Below are positions 9,394 through 16,884 of a stretch of DNA of 64,000 nucleotides, piece after piece. How positions within the stretch are numbered: position 1 is the first letter of the stretch; the number at the start of each line of letters is the position of its first letter. Both the position numbers and the translations under genes were made by a program. The stretch comes from CAWULT01 sp963923455 (GTDB lineage: Bacteria > Acidobacteriota > Vicinamibacteria > Vicinamibacterales > UBA2999): assembly GCA_963923455.1 (NCBI GenBank), contig CAWULT010000003.1, positions 1 to 64,000 on the forward strand. The letters are read 5' to 3'. A model generated the notes under the pieces. That model had not been told where the DNA came from. It did not search any database and was given only the letters and a program-made list of their open reading frames with translations.

Positions 9394-9906
9394 CTATTCG
9401 ATGCCGAAGTTCCGGGCCAGGTAGGTGTGCACGACCGGGAAGTCGGCCTCCGACAGCGGGGCCCCCTCATTGAGCATCGAAATCAGTGTCTCCTCCCATT
9501 CCTCCGGGGAGCGGCGCCCGAGCTTGATGCGCGAGAGGTCGTGACAGAGTGTGCAGGTGTTCAGCACGATGGCCTTGCCCCGCCCGTCGGGCATCGGGCC
9601 GTGGTGGTCCACCAGGTAGTCCACCAGGAGCGGCACGTCTTCCTTGGCCACGGTGGCGCCCTTTTCGACCATCGTGGCGATGGTCTGCTCCCACTCGGCC
9701 GCGCTCCTGGCCTGTGTCTGGATCACCCGGGTGTCGTGACACCCCTGGCAGCTCGCGTTCAGCAGGCGCTCGGCCCGCTCGATCCGCTCGGCACGCTGGG
9801 CAGCCGCTGCCGTCTCGGCGCGAACCGGGGTGCCGATCGCCAGCGCGGCCGCGGCGAGCCAGAGCCCGAATCCTGCCAGCAGCAACGGTCGTGGTGTGCG
9901 CAACAT
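9394..9906 (-). CDS. Periplasmic diheme c-type cytochrome
   Basis: A 170-residue protein with a signal peptide (MLRTPRPLLLAGFGLWLAAA, cleavage after about residue 30 at VRA-E). Heme motifs are CQGCH at 53-57 and CTLCH at 118-122. Each heme motif is followed by a similar stretch (AEWEQTIATM and EEWEETLISML), so the protein consists of two homologous cytochrome units of about 65 residues. This resembles the small diheme subunits or domains found with quinohemoprotein dehydrogenases. I cannot assign the partner. A weak promoter (TACGAT near 9943) lies upstream, and the start is preceded by GGGGAGACC. It is transcribed in the same direction as the YeeE/YedE-like pair upstream, which ends 94 bp away. 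Confidence 0.85.
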   Translation of the reverse strand: MLRTPRPLLLAGFGLWLAAAALAIGTPVRAETAAAAQRAERIERAERLLNASCQGCHDTRVIQTQARSAAEWEQTIATMVEKGATVAKEDVPLLVDYLVDHHGPMPDGRGKAIVLNTCTLCHDLSRIKLGRRSPEEWEETLISMLNEGAPLSEADFPVVHTYLARNFGIE

Positions 9907-10000
9907 CGAGGTCTCCCCGGCGGCGTGCCCGGTCCGTCCGATCGTATCAGACGCGTCCCGGGCTCCGACGGCGGACGGCCTCTCGCGCGTCGAGCGCGGC

Positions 10001-10447
10001 TCAGCCTTCGCCAGGGCCGACCTTGAGCGGCGGCAGCTTCAGCGGTCCCTGGATCCGTGGATACAGCACCCCGAAGAGGGCCGCGCCGGTCAGGGCACCC
10101 GCCAGCGCGCCGAAGGCGTAGAGCTTTCCCTCCCCGATGTTGACGAGGATCGGCCCCGGGCACATCCCTGTCAGCGACCAGCCGATGCCGAACAGGACGC
10201 CGCCGATCACGTTGCCGGGGTGCAGCGGCTTCAACTCGATCGTCAACCGCTGGCCGGTGATGGTGCGGCCGCGCCGCTTCAGGACGGCGAGGCCGATGCC
10301 GGTGATCACGACCGCGACGCCGATGATGCCGTAGAGCTGGAACTCCTGAAACAGGAACATCCCCTGGATGAACCCGTAATCCGCTGCCCCCGAACGGCTC
10401 AGGATGAAGCCGAAGACCGCGCCGAGAAGCACGTAGAGCGCGGTCAC
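10001..10447 (-). CDS. YeeE/YedE-family membrane protein, second half-subunit
   Basis: A 148-residue membrane protein with about four TM helices and the family motif GIGWSLTGMCPGPILVN. It is the C-terminal-half type of YeeE/YedE (DUF395) proteins, whose full-length members import thiosulfate or related sulfur compounds through conserved cysteines. The start is a GTG that overlaps the stop of the preceding gene by 4 bases (GTGA at 10444-10447), so translation is coupled. Together with the upstream protein it would make one two-subunit transporter. The sulfur substrate is inferred from the family only. The C-terminus is a short hydrophilic tail. Confidence 0.88.
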   Translation of the reverse strand: MTALYVLLGAVFGFILSRSGAADYGFIQGMFLFQEFQLYGIIGVAVVITGIGLAVLKRRGRTITGQRLTIELKPLHPGNVIGGVLFGIGWSLTGMCPGPILVNIGEGKLYAFGALAGALTGAALFGVLYPRIQGPLKLPPLKVGPGEG

Positions 10448-10965
10448 TGGGCACCTGCCAGCGGGAAGATCACGCGGTAGACGAGCTGCGTCGTGACGAT
10501 GCCCGCCCCCATGAAGCACAGCGTGCTGATGACGCTGGGCTTCTCGAGGTTCGCGTTCCCGAAGATGCCGTGCCCGCTCGTGCACCCGCCCGCCAGCCGC
10601 GTGCCGAAGCCGATGAACAGGCCGCCGGCGAACATCCACGCGAGCTTGCCCCCAGGTCCGAGCCCGACGGCCTGGTCGAAGACGCCGAGCGCCCAGGTCG
10701 GCTGCCAGCCGCCGCCGGTGATCGCCGAGATCGCGCCGCCCAGCACCAGCCCCGCCAGCAGCGGCAGGCGCCACGGTCGGCCCGAACGAACGGCCTCGCG
10801 GCGGAAGTACGGCGACTGCAGCACCAGGCTGCAGACGTCCTCGAAGCCGGTGGAGATGCCCAGCCGCCGGTTGGCGAGAAACAGCAGGGCAAGCGTGATG
10901 CCCGCGATGCCGACGCCGGCGGCGGCCCAGGACATCGGCGCCATGTCGTGCAGGATCAGTCTCAT
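10444..10965 (-). CDS. YeeE/YedE-family membrane protein, first half-subunit
   Basis: 173 residues with about four TM segments and the conserved cysteine loop FGTRLAGGCTSGHGIFGN, the N-terminal-half signature of YeeE/YedE proteins. The ATG at 10965 overlaps the stop of the upstream secreted protein by 4 bases (ATGA), and its own stop overlaps the next start by 4. All three genes are therefore translationally coupled. The paired half-size arrangement occurs in many bacteria. The predicted role is uptake of a small sulfur species such as thiosulfate across the inner membrane. Confidence 0.88.
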   Translation of the reverse strand: MRLILHDMAPMSWAAAGVGIAGITLALLFLANRRLGISTGFEDVCSLVLQSPYFRREAVRSGRPWRLPLLAGLVLGGAISAITGGGWQPTWALGVFDQAVGLGPGGKLAWMFAGGLFIGFGTRLAGGCTSGHGIFGNANLEKPSVISTLCFMGAGIVTTQLVYRVIFPLAGAQ

Positions 10966-11438
10966 TCCGGGATCTCGCATTCCCCGTAGTTCTGCGACAC
11001 GGCCGGCTCGGCGATGAAGCGCCCGATCGACATCTGCAGGTAGCCATGCCGGGAGTGCACGGCCTTCAGCTTCTTCGGCGACGCCTCCTGCGCGAACACG
11101 GTGGTGACGTTGAGCTGACCCACGGCGTTCTCGACGAAGTACAGGCTCCAGCCGGAGAGCACGGCGCTGACGAACGCCCGGCCGGCAGTCCCGCGGACCT
11201 CGGCGGTCCCGTCCTGGACGTCGATTTCGTCCACCGACAGCAGCAGCTCCTGCGTCTTGGTCTGCGCGACCGGCTGGCCGTCCTTCCACGCGGCGGACGT
11301 CGCCACGGGAAAGCGGCAGCGCAACGACTTGACCGTCGCCAGCGGGTTGGGCGGGTCGGCCGTCTGACCGAGCGCCAGGGCCGGCACCAGCGTCAGGGCG
11401 AAACCGGCTATCGTTCTCAGGCCGCGCGTGCGCATCAT
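10962..11438 (-). CDS. Secreted protein of unknown function upstream of the YeeE/YedE pair
   Basis: This is a 158-residue protein with a signal peptide (hydrophobic TIAGFALTLVPALALG, then QTAD). I do not recognise the family. The mature part looks like a beta-rich domain (TKTQELLLSVDEIDVQDGTAEV, longer than can be quoted in full, spans roughly residues 55-85) and has two cysteines, in LRCRFP and GECEIPE. The start is one of two adjacent ATGs (11438, 11435), preceded by GGGAGG. It overlaps the first YeeE/YedE gene by 4 bases, so its function is probably tied to that transporter, for instance as a periplasmic binding or sulfur-handling protein; that is inference from context only. Confidence 0.75.
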   Translation of the reverse strand: MMRTRGLRTIAGFALTLVPALALGQTADPPNPLATVKSLRCRFPVATSAAWKDGQPVAQTKTQELLLSVDEIDVQDGTAEVRGTAGRAFVSAVLSGWSLYFVENAVGQLNVTTVFAQEASPKKLKAVHSRHGYLQMSIGRFIAEPAVSQNYGECEIPE

Positions 11439-11500
11439 CGAGACACTCCCTCCCGCTGGACGGCCGCGGCCGGGGTGGCGGCAGCCGCCTCCTATCCTCT

Positions 11501-11506
11501 TATAAT
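11501..11506 (+). promoter_or_regulatory. Perfect -10 box upstream of the FMN-binding protein gene
   Basis: TATAAT sits at 11501-11506 in an AT-rich patch of otherwise GC-rich sequence. No good -35 box is visible 16-18 nt upstream. A transcript starting about 7 nt downstream would have a leader of about 15 nt containing the strong Shine-Dalgarno at 11517-11523. Confidence 0.5.
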
Positions 11507-11527
11507 TCTCGCTTCCGGAGGAGCATC

Positions 11528-12052
11528 CTGCAGAAACTCGCTGCCCTCGTCGCGATCGTGGTGGCCACGGGAACCCTGCTCGTCGCCGGGGGACAGGCCG
11601 GCATCGACGCCCAGAACCTGGCCCGGCTGAAGCGCCTGTTCCCGGGAGCCACGTCATTCTCGCCCAAGGAGGGGGAGCCACCCCACTTCACGGCCTTCGG
11701 CGACGGCAAGACGCCGATCGGCTACGCCGTCTGGACCACCGAGGTCGTGCCGCTGGAGCGCGGATACGGCGGCCCGATTGCGATGCTCGTCGGCGTCGAC
11801 ATGAAGGGCGTGCTGACCGGCCTGATCATCGGTGAACACCACGAACCGTACGGCGACTTCTCGATCGACCGTCCCCAGTTCGCGGCACAGTTCAAGGGCA
11901 AGAGCGTCCGGGACCCGTTCAAGCTGGGCGCCGACATCGACGCCGTGTCGCGGGCGACGATCACGATGTCGGCCGCGGTGCGCACCGTCCGGACGGCCTC
12001 GCGGCGCGTCGCACGGGAGTTGCTGCCCCCACCCGAGGCCGCCAAGCCGTGA
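11528..12052 (+). CDS. FMN-binding (RnfG/NosR-N-like) protein, probable covalent flavin carrier
   Basis: 174 residues if translation starts at CTG 11528, which lies 4 nt after a strong GGAGGAG (11517-11523). The alternative GTG at 11558 has no Shine-Dalgarno and would cut into the hydrophobic N-terminal helix QKLAALVAIVVATGTLLV. The C-terminal half is an FMN_bind domain. It contains DAVSRATIT, which fits the flavinylation consensus DxxSxATxT; the acceptor threonine would be encoded at 11957-11959. Proteins of this type (RnfG, NqrC, NosR) carry FMN on that Thr, attached by ApbE, and pass electrons across or along the membrane. Its last bases overlap the start of the membrane polyferredoxin gene (GTGA), and an apbE gene lies 7.4 kb downstream. 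Electron donor and acceptor are unknown. Confidence 0.85.
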   Translation: MQKLAALVAIVVATGTLLVAGGQAGIDAQNLARLKRLFPGATSFSPKEGEPPHFTAFGDGKTPIGYAVWTTEVVPLERGYGGPIAMLVGVDMKGVLTGLIIGEHHEPYGDFSIDRPQFAAQFKGKSVRDPFKLGADIDAVSRATITMSAAVRTVRTASRRVARELLPPPEAAKP

Positions 12053-13038
12053 GCGGCGCGCGGGGCGCACGACGGGTCTCGCTGCTGATACTGCTGGTCG
12101 CGCTGCTCTGGGCGCCCGGGGTTCGCGCGCAAGAGGCACCCGCGGGCGGACCGGCTCCGAGCAGCTGGGACTTCCCCGACGAAGAGGAAGAGTCACAGCC
12201 CACGTGGCAGGAGGATGCGAGGGCGCAAGCGCGCGACATCGCCCTCGTTACGGCGTTCACGGTGCTCGCCTTCACGAGCTTCTTCCGCAAGAGCAGGCCG
12301 CTCAAGTACGTGACGCTCGTGGCCGCCGTCGGCTACCTGGGCTTCTACAAGAGCCAGCTCATTTCCATCGTCAACGTCTTCGGCCTGATGGGCGGGAACC
12401 TGCCCATCTTCCGCTACAACCTCGCCTGGTACCTGCTGGCCGTCGTCACGGTGGTGTCGACCGTGCTGTGGGGACGCGTCTACTGCGGCCGCATCTGTGC
12501 GTTCGGCGCGATGACGCAGCTGCTCGACGCGGTGATGCCGGCGCGCCTGCGCGTCAACGTGCCGAAGAACGTCGAGCGCCATGCGTCGAGGATCAAGTTC
12601 GTCGTGCTCGGCGGCGCGGTGAGCTACTTCCTCGTCACCGGGGACCCGCTGATCTATCCGTACGTCGAGCCGTTCTGGTTCTTCGGCCTTTCGGGCCGGA
12701 CGCCGGTGATGTGGACGGCCGTGGCCCTGCTGCTCCTGGCGTCGGTCTTCGTCCGCAACCTCTACTGCCGGTTCCTGTGCCCGCTGGGCGCGGCGCTGGG
12801 CCTGTTGTCGAAGCTGACGGTGTTCCGGATCAAGCGCTGGTCCGAGTGCAACACGTGCCGCATTTGCCAGAAGGCCTGCGAGTGGGGCGCGATCCGCGGG
12901 CCCGAGATCATCATGACGGAGTGCGTGCGCTGCGACGACTGCGAGCGCCTCTACGCGGACACGAAGAAGTGCCCGCACCACCTGATCATCATCCGCAAGG
13001 CCGACATCCTGGCGCGGCGTGCCGCGACGGCGCGCTGA
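12049..13038 (+). CDS. Membrane polyferredoxin, NosR/NapH-like
   Basis: A 329-residue protein with a signal-like first helix (SLLILLVALLWAPGVRA) and about five further TM segments. The TM core carries the paired motifs VYCGRICAFGA and LYCRFLCPLGA, the CxxxCP-like signature of NosR/NapH/RdxA membrane proteins. The C-terminus has two cysteine clusters for 4Fe-4S centres: CNTCRICQKACEWG and CVRCDDC with a late KCPHH. The GTG start overlaps the stop of the FMN-binding gene by 4 bases. NosR joins exactly these two parts, an FMN-binding domain and a TM-polyferredoxin part, in one chain, so I read this pair as a split NosR-like electron conduit. No nosZ is seen here, so N2O reduction is not implied. 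Confidence 0.88.
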   Translation: MSGARGARRVSLLILLVALLWAPGVRAQEAPAGGPAPSSWDFPDEEEESQPTWQEDARAQARDIALVTAFTVLAFTSFFRKSRPLKYVTLVAAVGYLGFYKSQLISIVNVFGLMGGNLPIFRYNLAWYLLAVVTVVSTVLWGRVYCGRICAFGAMTQLLDAVMPARLRVNVPKNVERHASRIKFVVLGGAVSYFLVTGDPLIYPYVEPFWFFGLSGRTPVMWTAVALLLLASVFVRNLYCRFLCPLGAALGLLSKLTVFRIKRWSECNTCRICQKACEWGAIRGPEIIMTECVRCDDCERLYADTKKCPHHLIIIRKADILARRAATAR

Positions 13039-13098
13039 TCCGGCCCTGGCCGGCCCAGGCCTGAAGCCGCGCGGCGCGCGCGAGAAAGGACGGAGGCG

Positions 13099-13530
13099 AT
13101 GACCCCAGCCCGGGCGACCGACGCGAGCGTCCCAGGCGAACTGCCCGACCGCATTGCCGCGCGCGCCATCGACGTGGCCGTGATGATCGGCGTCGACGTG
13201 CTCCTCGGCTGGACGATCGGATTCGGCTGGAAGTGGCTCGCCACCGGCTCGACACTGGTGCTGGCCTACTTCGTGCTGTTCGACGCGCTCCTGGGCGCCA
13301 CGCCCGGCAAGATGCGGATGGGCCTCCGGGTCGTCAGCGTGGCCGGTGGGAAGCCCTCGCTGACCCAGGCGCTGGTGCGGGAGGCGTTCACGGTGCTGGG
13401 CGCGATCCCGTTCGTCGGACCGATCCTGGCGTTCGCGGCGTGGTACTGGATCATCCGGACGATTCTGGCGAACCCCACCAGGCGTGGGAAGCACGACGAG
13501 ATTGCGGGGACGAGGGTGGTGAGGGGCTGA
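13099..13530 (+). CDS. RDD-family membrane protein
   Basis: 143 residues with the RDD signature: LPDRIAARAIDVAVMIG at the N-terminus (Arg and Asp in the first TM), two further TM helices, and LLGATPGKMRMGLRVV between the second and third. The start at 13099 follows CGGAGG with good spacing. RDD proteins are small inner-membrane proteins, some proposed as Na+/H+ or other transporters, with no agreed function. It follows the polyferredoxin gene by 60 bp and may be part of the same transcript. Confidence 0.88.
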   Translation: MTPARATDASVPGELPDRIAARAIDVAVMIGVDVLLGWTIGFGWKWLATGSTLVLAYFVLFDALLGATPGKMRMGLRVVSVAGGKPSLTQALVREAFTVLGAIPFVGPILAFAAWYWIIRTILANPTRRGKHDEIAGTRVVRG

Positions 13531-13599
13531 ACTGCAGAGGCCGACCTGCATCGGCCACTCCCGAGCCTTCACCTCGGCCTCGTCACGAAGGACCCATCT

Positions 13600-13659
13600 T
13601 TAGTTGTCCACGAAGCCGTGCTCGTTCTGGTCTTCGCGGATGAGCAAGAAGACTGTCAT
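13600..13659 (-). pseudogene. Truncated small ORF behind the helicase gene
   Basis: After the helicase stop, an ATG at 13659 is preceded by a strong GAGGAGG (5 nt away). It encodes MTVFLLIREDQNEHGFVDN and then stops at TAA (13600-13602). The sequence looks like the beginning of a small protein family I remember starting as LLIREDQNxxGFVD, not like a random 19-mer. The same frame beyond the stop continues RDEAEVKAREW, which also looks coding. I read it as the decayed or prematurely stopped remnant of a gene co-transcribed with the helicase. A functional 19-residue peptide cannot be excluded. Confidence 0.4.
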
Positions 13660-13667
13660 ACGCCTCC

Positions 13668-16600
13668 TCAGCCTGCGGCGACCTTCGCCTCTTTGAAGAA
13701 GTCCTGAGGCATGGCCTTTCGCAACCGCCAGGTGATGGCAATCGGCCTGCTCCCCTGATGCGACACGTACTCTGCGGCGCCTAAACACATATATGGCGCC
13801 GTGAGACCCGCTTCATGCTTACGATGGCGTACGAACAGCAGTACATGACTGCCGTGATCGAGATAGCGACGTCCGGTGGGAGACGTCACAGACGTGGTCG
13901 ACTGCGATTCCCAATGAAAGAGATCCGGGGCGATGGCATAGTCGCGGTACATCGTCGACGGGGAGTAGTGCCCTTCCGCCTTCTCCAGCGTCACGAAGAA
14001 CAAGTCTGTGTTCGTGACGCGGTCGTAGTCCACCCCCTGCCTCAACTGGCTGCGCCGAGAAAGCGACAACCGGCCGAACGCTGCGAGGATTTCTGTTAGG
14101 GACGCGCGCGAGTGCACCGCGAGCGGAACTCGATGTTCCCACCCGATGTGGCTATCCAACGATTCTGGAAGGTGTTCCGCTCGGTCACCCAATACCTCCA
14201 GCAGTTCGACGAGCTCGTTCGACATCGCCTCGTTTCGTTCGAAGCGAGCGAAGGAATCACGCAGAGACGTCGCGCGGTCACCGAGTCCCCAGAGCGCAAA
14301 GTGAAGCCCGCTCAGGGCTCGTCCCGCCGGCGCATCAGAATCGAGCTCCGCGTCGGTCAGTTCGAGACGAGCAGCGCGCCGGTAAAGCCCAAGTCGATAG
14401 GGGTCGTCGACGTGCAACAGCCGCTGAAGTGCGGCGCTCAGGCGCCTCTCGTCCGGGCCGGCCGAGGCGACCCGAAGGCCCGCTTCGCGCTTCAGCCTGG
14501 ACCATGTCCAGCCCCTTCCCTTGTACAGATCGCCCACCTCCAGCCCGGCACTTGCCAGGAACTCTGAGAGTCCGACCGCATCTGGATCCAATCCAGAATG
14601 ACGCCTCGCGTCCGCCACCGCTCGGAGTTCGGAGACCAGTCCGGCGAAGGTCGAGCCCAGGCTCTGCTTGACATTCTGCAGAACTACTTCTGCGGCGACT
14701 CTGTCGAGCTGAATGGCACATCCGGACGGCAGCCGAGGAAAGCCCTCTTCGATCTGCTGTATCAATTCGGATCGTTGGCCGCCCACTAGTGCACGGAGGC
14801 GAAGGTCGAAGCGGAAGCGTCTGTTCGCGTTTCCAATGAAATCGAGGACCGTCAGGCACGCCTTCTCTTCAGTCCGACGTAACCCGCGACCCATCTGCTG
14901 CACGAAGATCAGCGCGCTCTCCGTCGGCCTGAGGAAGAGCACTGTGTCGATCTCCGGTACGTCGACCCCCTCGTTGAACAGATCCACGCAGAAGATGGCG
15001 CGCAGTTTGCCGTCCCTGAGATCGCGCAGTGCGGCATCTCGATCCTGCGCACTTGAGTTCGCTGACACCGCAACGGCCGGAAAGCCGTGACGGCTGAATT
15101 CCCGGGCCATGAACTCTGCATGAGCCACACTGACGCAGAAGCCCAGGGCCCGCATTGCCTCCGGAGCGGCGACTCTGTCCTGAATGGCCGTCAGCACGAC
15201 CGCGACCCGCCTGTGATTGCCGGTGTAGATATTCTCCAACTCGCCGGCGTCGTAGCCGCGCCTCGACCAGGCGACCTGAGATAAGTCAACGTTGTCACTC
15301 AGGCCGAAGTACTGGAACGGACAGAGCAGCCCCCTGTCGAGTGCGTCCCACAAGCGAAGTTCAACGGCAATTCGATTGTCGAACCAGCCAAGCACGCTCT
15401 GCCCGTCGGTCCGTTCTGGGGTGGCCGTCAAACCAAGCAGCACCTTCGGGCGTAGGTGTTCCAGCAGCCTCCTGTAGGTGGGTGCCTCGGCATGGTGGAA
15501 CTCGTCAACGACCACGACGTCAAATGCGTCGGGCGGGATCAGGCCGAGCGGGATCCTGCTAAGCGACTGGACAGAGGCGAACACATGACGACCGGCAGAC
15601 GGTCGTTGACCATCCACTAGCAGTTCACCAAAGGCCCCGTCCCGCAACACAGACCGATAGGCGAACAGGCTCTGCTCGAGGATCTCGCGCCGGTGAGCCA
15701 CAAACAGCAGGCTCGCATCACCCATGTGCCCCCGAAGGCGGCGATAGTCGAAGGCTGCCACCAGCGTCTTTCCCGTGCCGGTTGCAGCGACGACAAGGTT
15801 TCGATAGCGGCCGTGGCGCTCCCGCTCAGTCTGGAGGCGCTCGAGCATCTCCCGCTGAAAGGGCCACGGCTGCAGTTCGAAATGGAAGGCTGTGACCGGG
15901 CCATCTTTCCCGACGCGCTGGACGGCTCGATCGAACCGCTCGGCGTCGCGTGCCGGGTCGTAGGTCTCATAGTCCAGATCAGCCCAGTAGCCTTCAAAGG
16001 CCGCTCTGAACTTGTCCAAGAGGGCTGGCGTGGAGGCCTGCGCGAGGCGAACATTCCACTCGACACCATCAATCATTGCGCTGTGGGTCAGGTTCGACGA
16101 GCCGATGAAGGCCGTCGAGAATCCCGAATCGCGCTCAAACATCCACGCCTTGGCGTGCAAGCGCGTGGTCCGCGTGTCGTAGGAGACCTTGACCTGCGCA
16201 CCGATTGACGCCAACCAGTCGAGCGCGCGGCGCTCGGTCGATCCTGTGTACACCGTTGTGATCACGCGCAGCGGCCGGCCGGCAGCCCGATGGGCCTCGA
16301 GCGCAGCCTTCGTTAGGCGAAGCCCATTCCAGCGAATGAAGGCGCAGATGAGGTCGATGCGATCCGCGGAGCAGATCTCCCGCTCCACGGCGGCGCCAAC
16401 GGACGGCTCTCCTCGTGCGTTGACCAGGAGGTCGGCACTTGAGAGCGGAACCAGCGGTCGCGGTGTGTCTGTGGTGAACGCACTGCCCCGGTCGAGCTTT
16501 CTGACCTCTCGAAGCACCTCCAGGGGAACGATGAGTTCATCTGCTGCCGTGGCCGAATCGGCCCCCACAGTCTGGCCGAACCATTCGAGCACTGCGTTGC

Positions 16601-16814
16601 ACAGCTCCGCCTGCCGGGCGAGCCGCTGATCTTCAGGGATGGCGCGAAGTGCCCGCTCCACGACCTGGCGAATGTGGTTGGCTACAGCAATGTGCGTGTC
16701 GCCTGGGTCTGGCCGGTCACGCACCACGGCCGAAGAGTTGACCGCCGACAGGAGTTCGTTGAATCCCCTGGTGATCAGCTGCTCGTACAATCCCGTCGGG
16801 AGTCGTCGGGCCAC
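13668..16814 (-). CDS. PLD-domain SF2 helicase with DUF3427-type C-terminus
   Basis: 1,048 residues, starting at GTG 16814. An N-terminal phospholipase-D-like nuclease domain has LHAKAWMF (H220, K222) and GSSNLT (about 239-243). The second half of the HKD motif is degenerate, as is common in this subgroup. The SF2 helicase core follows: Walker A ATGTGKT at 344-350, DEFH at 437-440, LTATPERTDG near 461-471, and C-terminal lobe motifs NEGVDVPEID and QMGRGLRR. The last 350 residues match what I know as DUF3427. The protein probably unwinds or translocates on DNA and cleaves it. It is a lone gene between an RDD protein and a flippase, with by-eye lower GC than its neighbours, so horizontal acquisition is plausible. 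Similar helicases occur in defence islands, but a defence role is inference. Confidence 0.88.
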   Translation of the reverse strand: MARRLPTGLYEQLITRGFNELLSAVNSSAVVRDRPDPGDTHIAVANHIRQVVERALRAIPEDQRLARQAELCNAVLEWFGQTVGADSATAADELIVPLEVLREVRKLDRGSAFTTDTPRPLVPLSSADLLVNARGEPSVGAAVEREICSADRIDLICAFIRWNGLRLTKAALEAHRAAGRPLRVITTVYTGSTERRALDWLASIGAQVKVSYDTRTTRLHAKAWMFERDSGFSTAFIGSSNLTHSAMIDGVEWNVRLAQASTPALLDKFRAAFEGYWADLDYETYDPARDAERFDRAVQRVGKDGPVTAFHFELQPWPFQREMLERLQTERERHGRYRNLVVAATGTGKTLVAAFDYRRLRGHMGDASLLFVAHRREILEQSLFAYRSVLRDGAFGELLVDGQRPSAGRHVFASVQSLSRIPLGLIPPDAFDVVVVDEFHHAEAPTYRRLLEHLRPKVLLGLTATPERTDGQSVLGWFDNRIAVELRLWDALDRGLLCPFQYFGLSDNVDLSQVAWSRRGYDAGELENIYTGNHRRVAVVLTAIQDRVAAPEAMRALGFCVSVAHAEFMAREFSRHGFPAVAVSANSSAQDRDAALRDLRDGKLRAIFCVDLFNEGVDVPEIDTVLFLRPTESALIFVQQMGRGLRRTEEKACLTVLDFIGNANRRFRFDLRLRALVGGQRSELIQQIEEGFPRLPSGCAIQLDRVAAEVVLQNVKQSLGSTFAGLVSELRAVADARRHSGLDPDAVGLSEFLASAGLEVGDLYKGRGWTWSRLKREAGLRVASAGPDERRLSAALQRLLHVDDPYRLGLYRRAARLELTDAELDSDAPAGRALSGLHFALWGLGDRATSLRDSFARFERNEAMSNELVELLEVLGDRAEHLPESLDSHIGWEHRVPLAVHSRASLTEILAAFGRLSLSRRSQLRQGVDYDRVTNTDLFFVTLEKAEGHYSPSTMYRDYAIAPDLFHWESQSTTSVTSPTGRRYLDHGSHVLLFVRHRKHEAGLTAPYMCLGAAEYVSHQGSRPIAITWRLRKAMPQDFFKEAKVAAG

Positions 16815-16884
16815 TGTGCGGGATAGCCTATGGCGGCCGCCTCACTCGCGCAAGTTTGTGCTCGCGCTTGGCAAGCGCGTTCCG

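Noticed and set aside
12049..13038. Assignment of the polyferredoxin to N2O reduction (nosR)
   Set aside because: No nosZ, nosD or nosF in the window; only the architecture resembles NosR.
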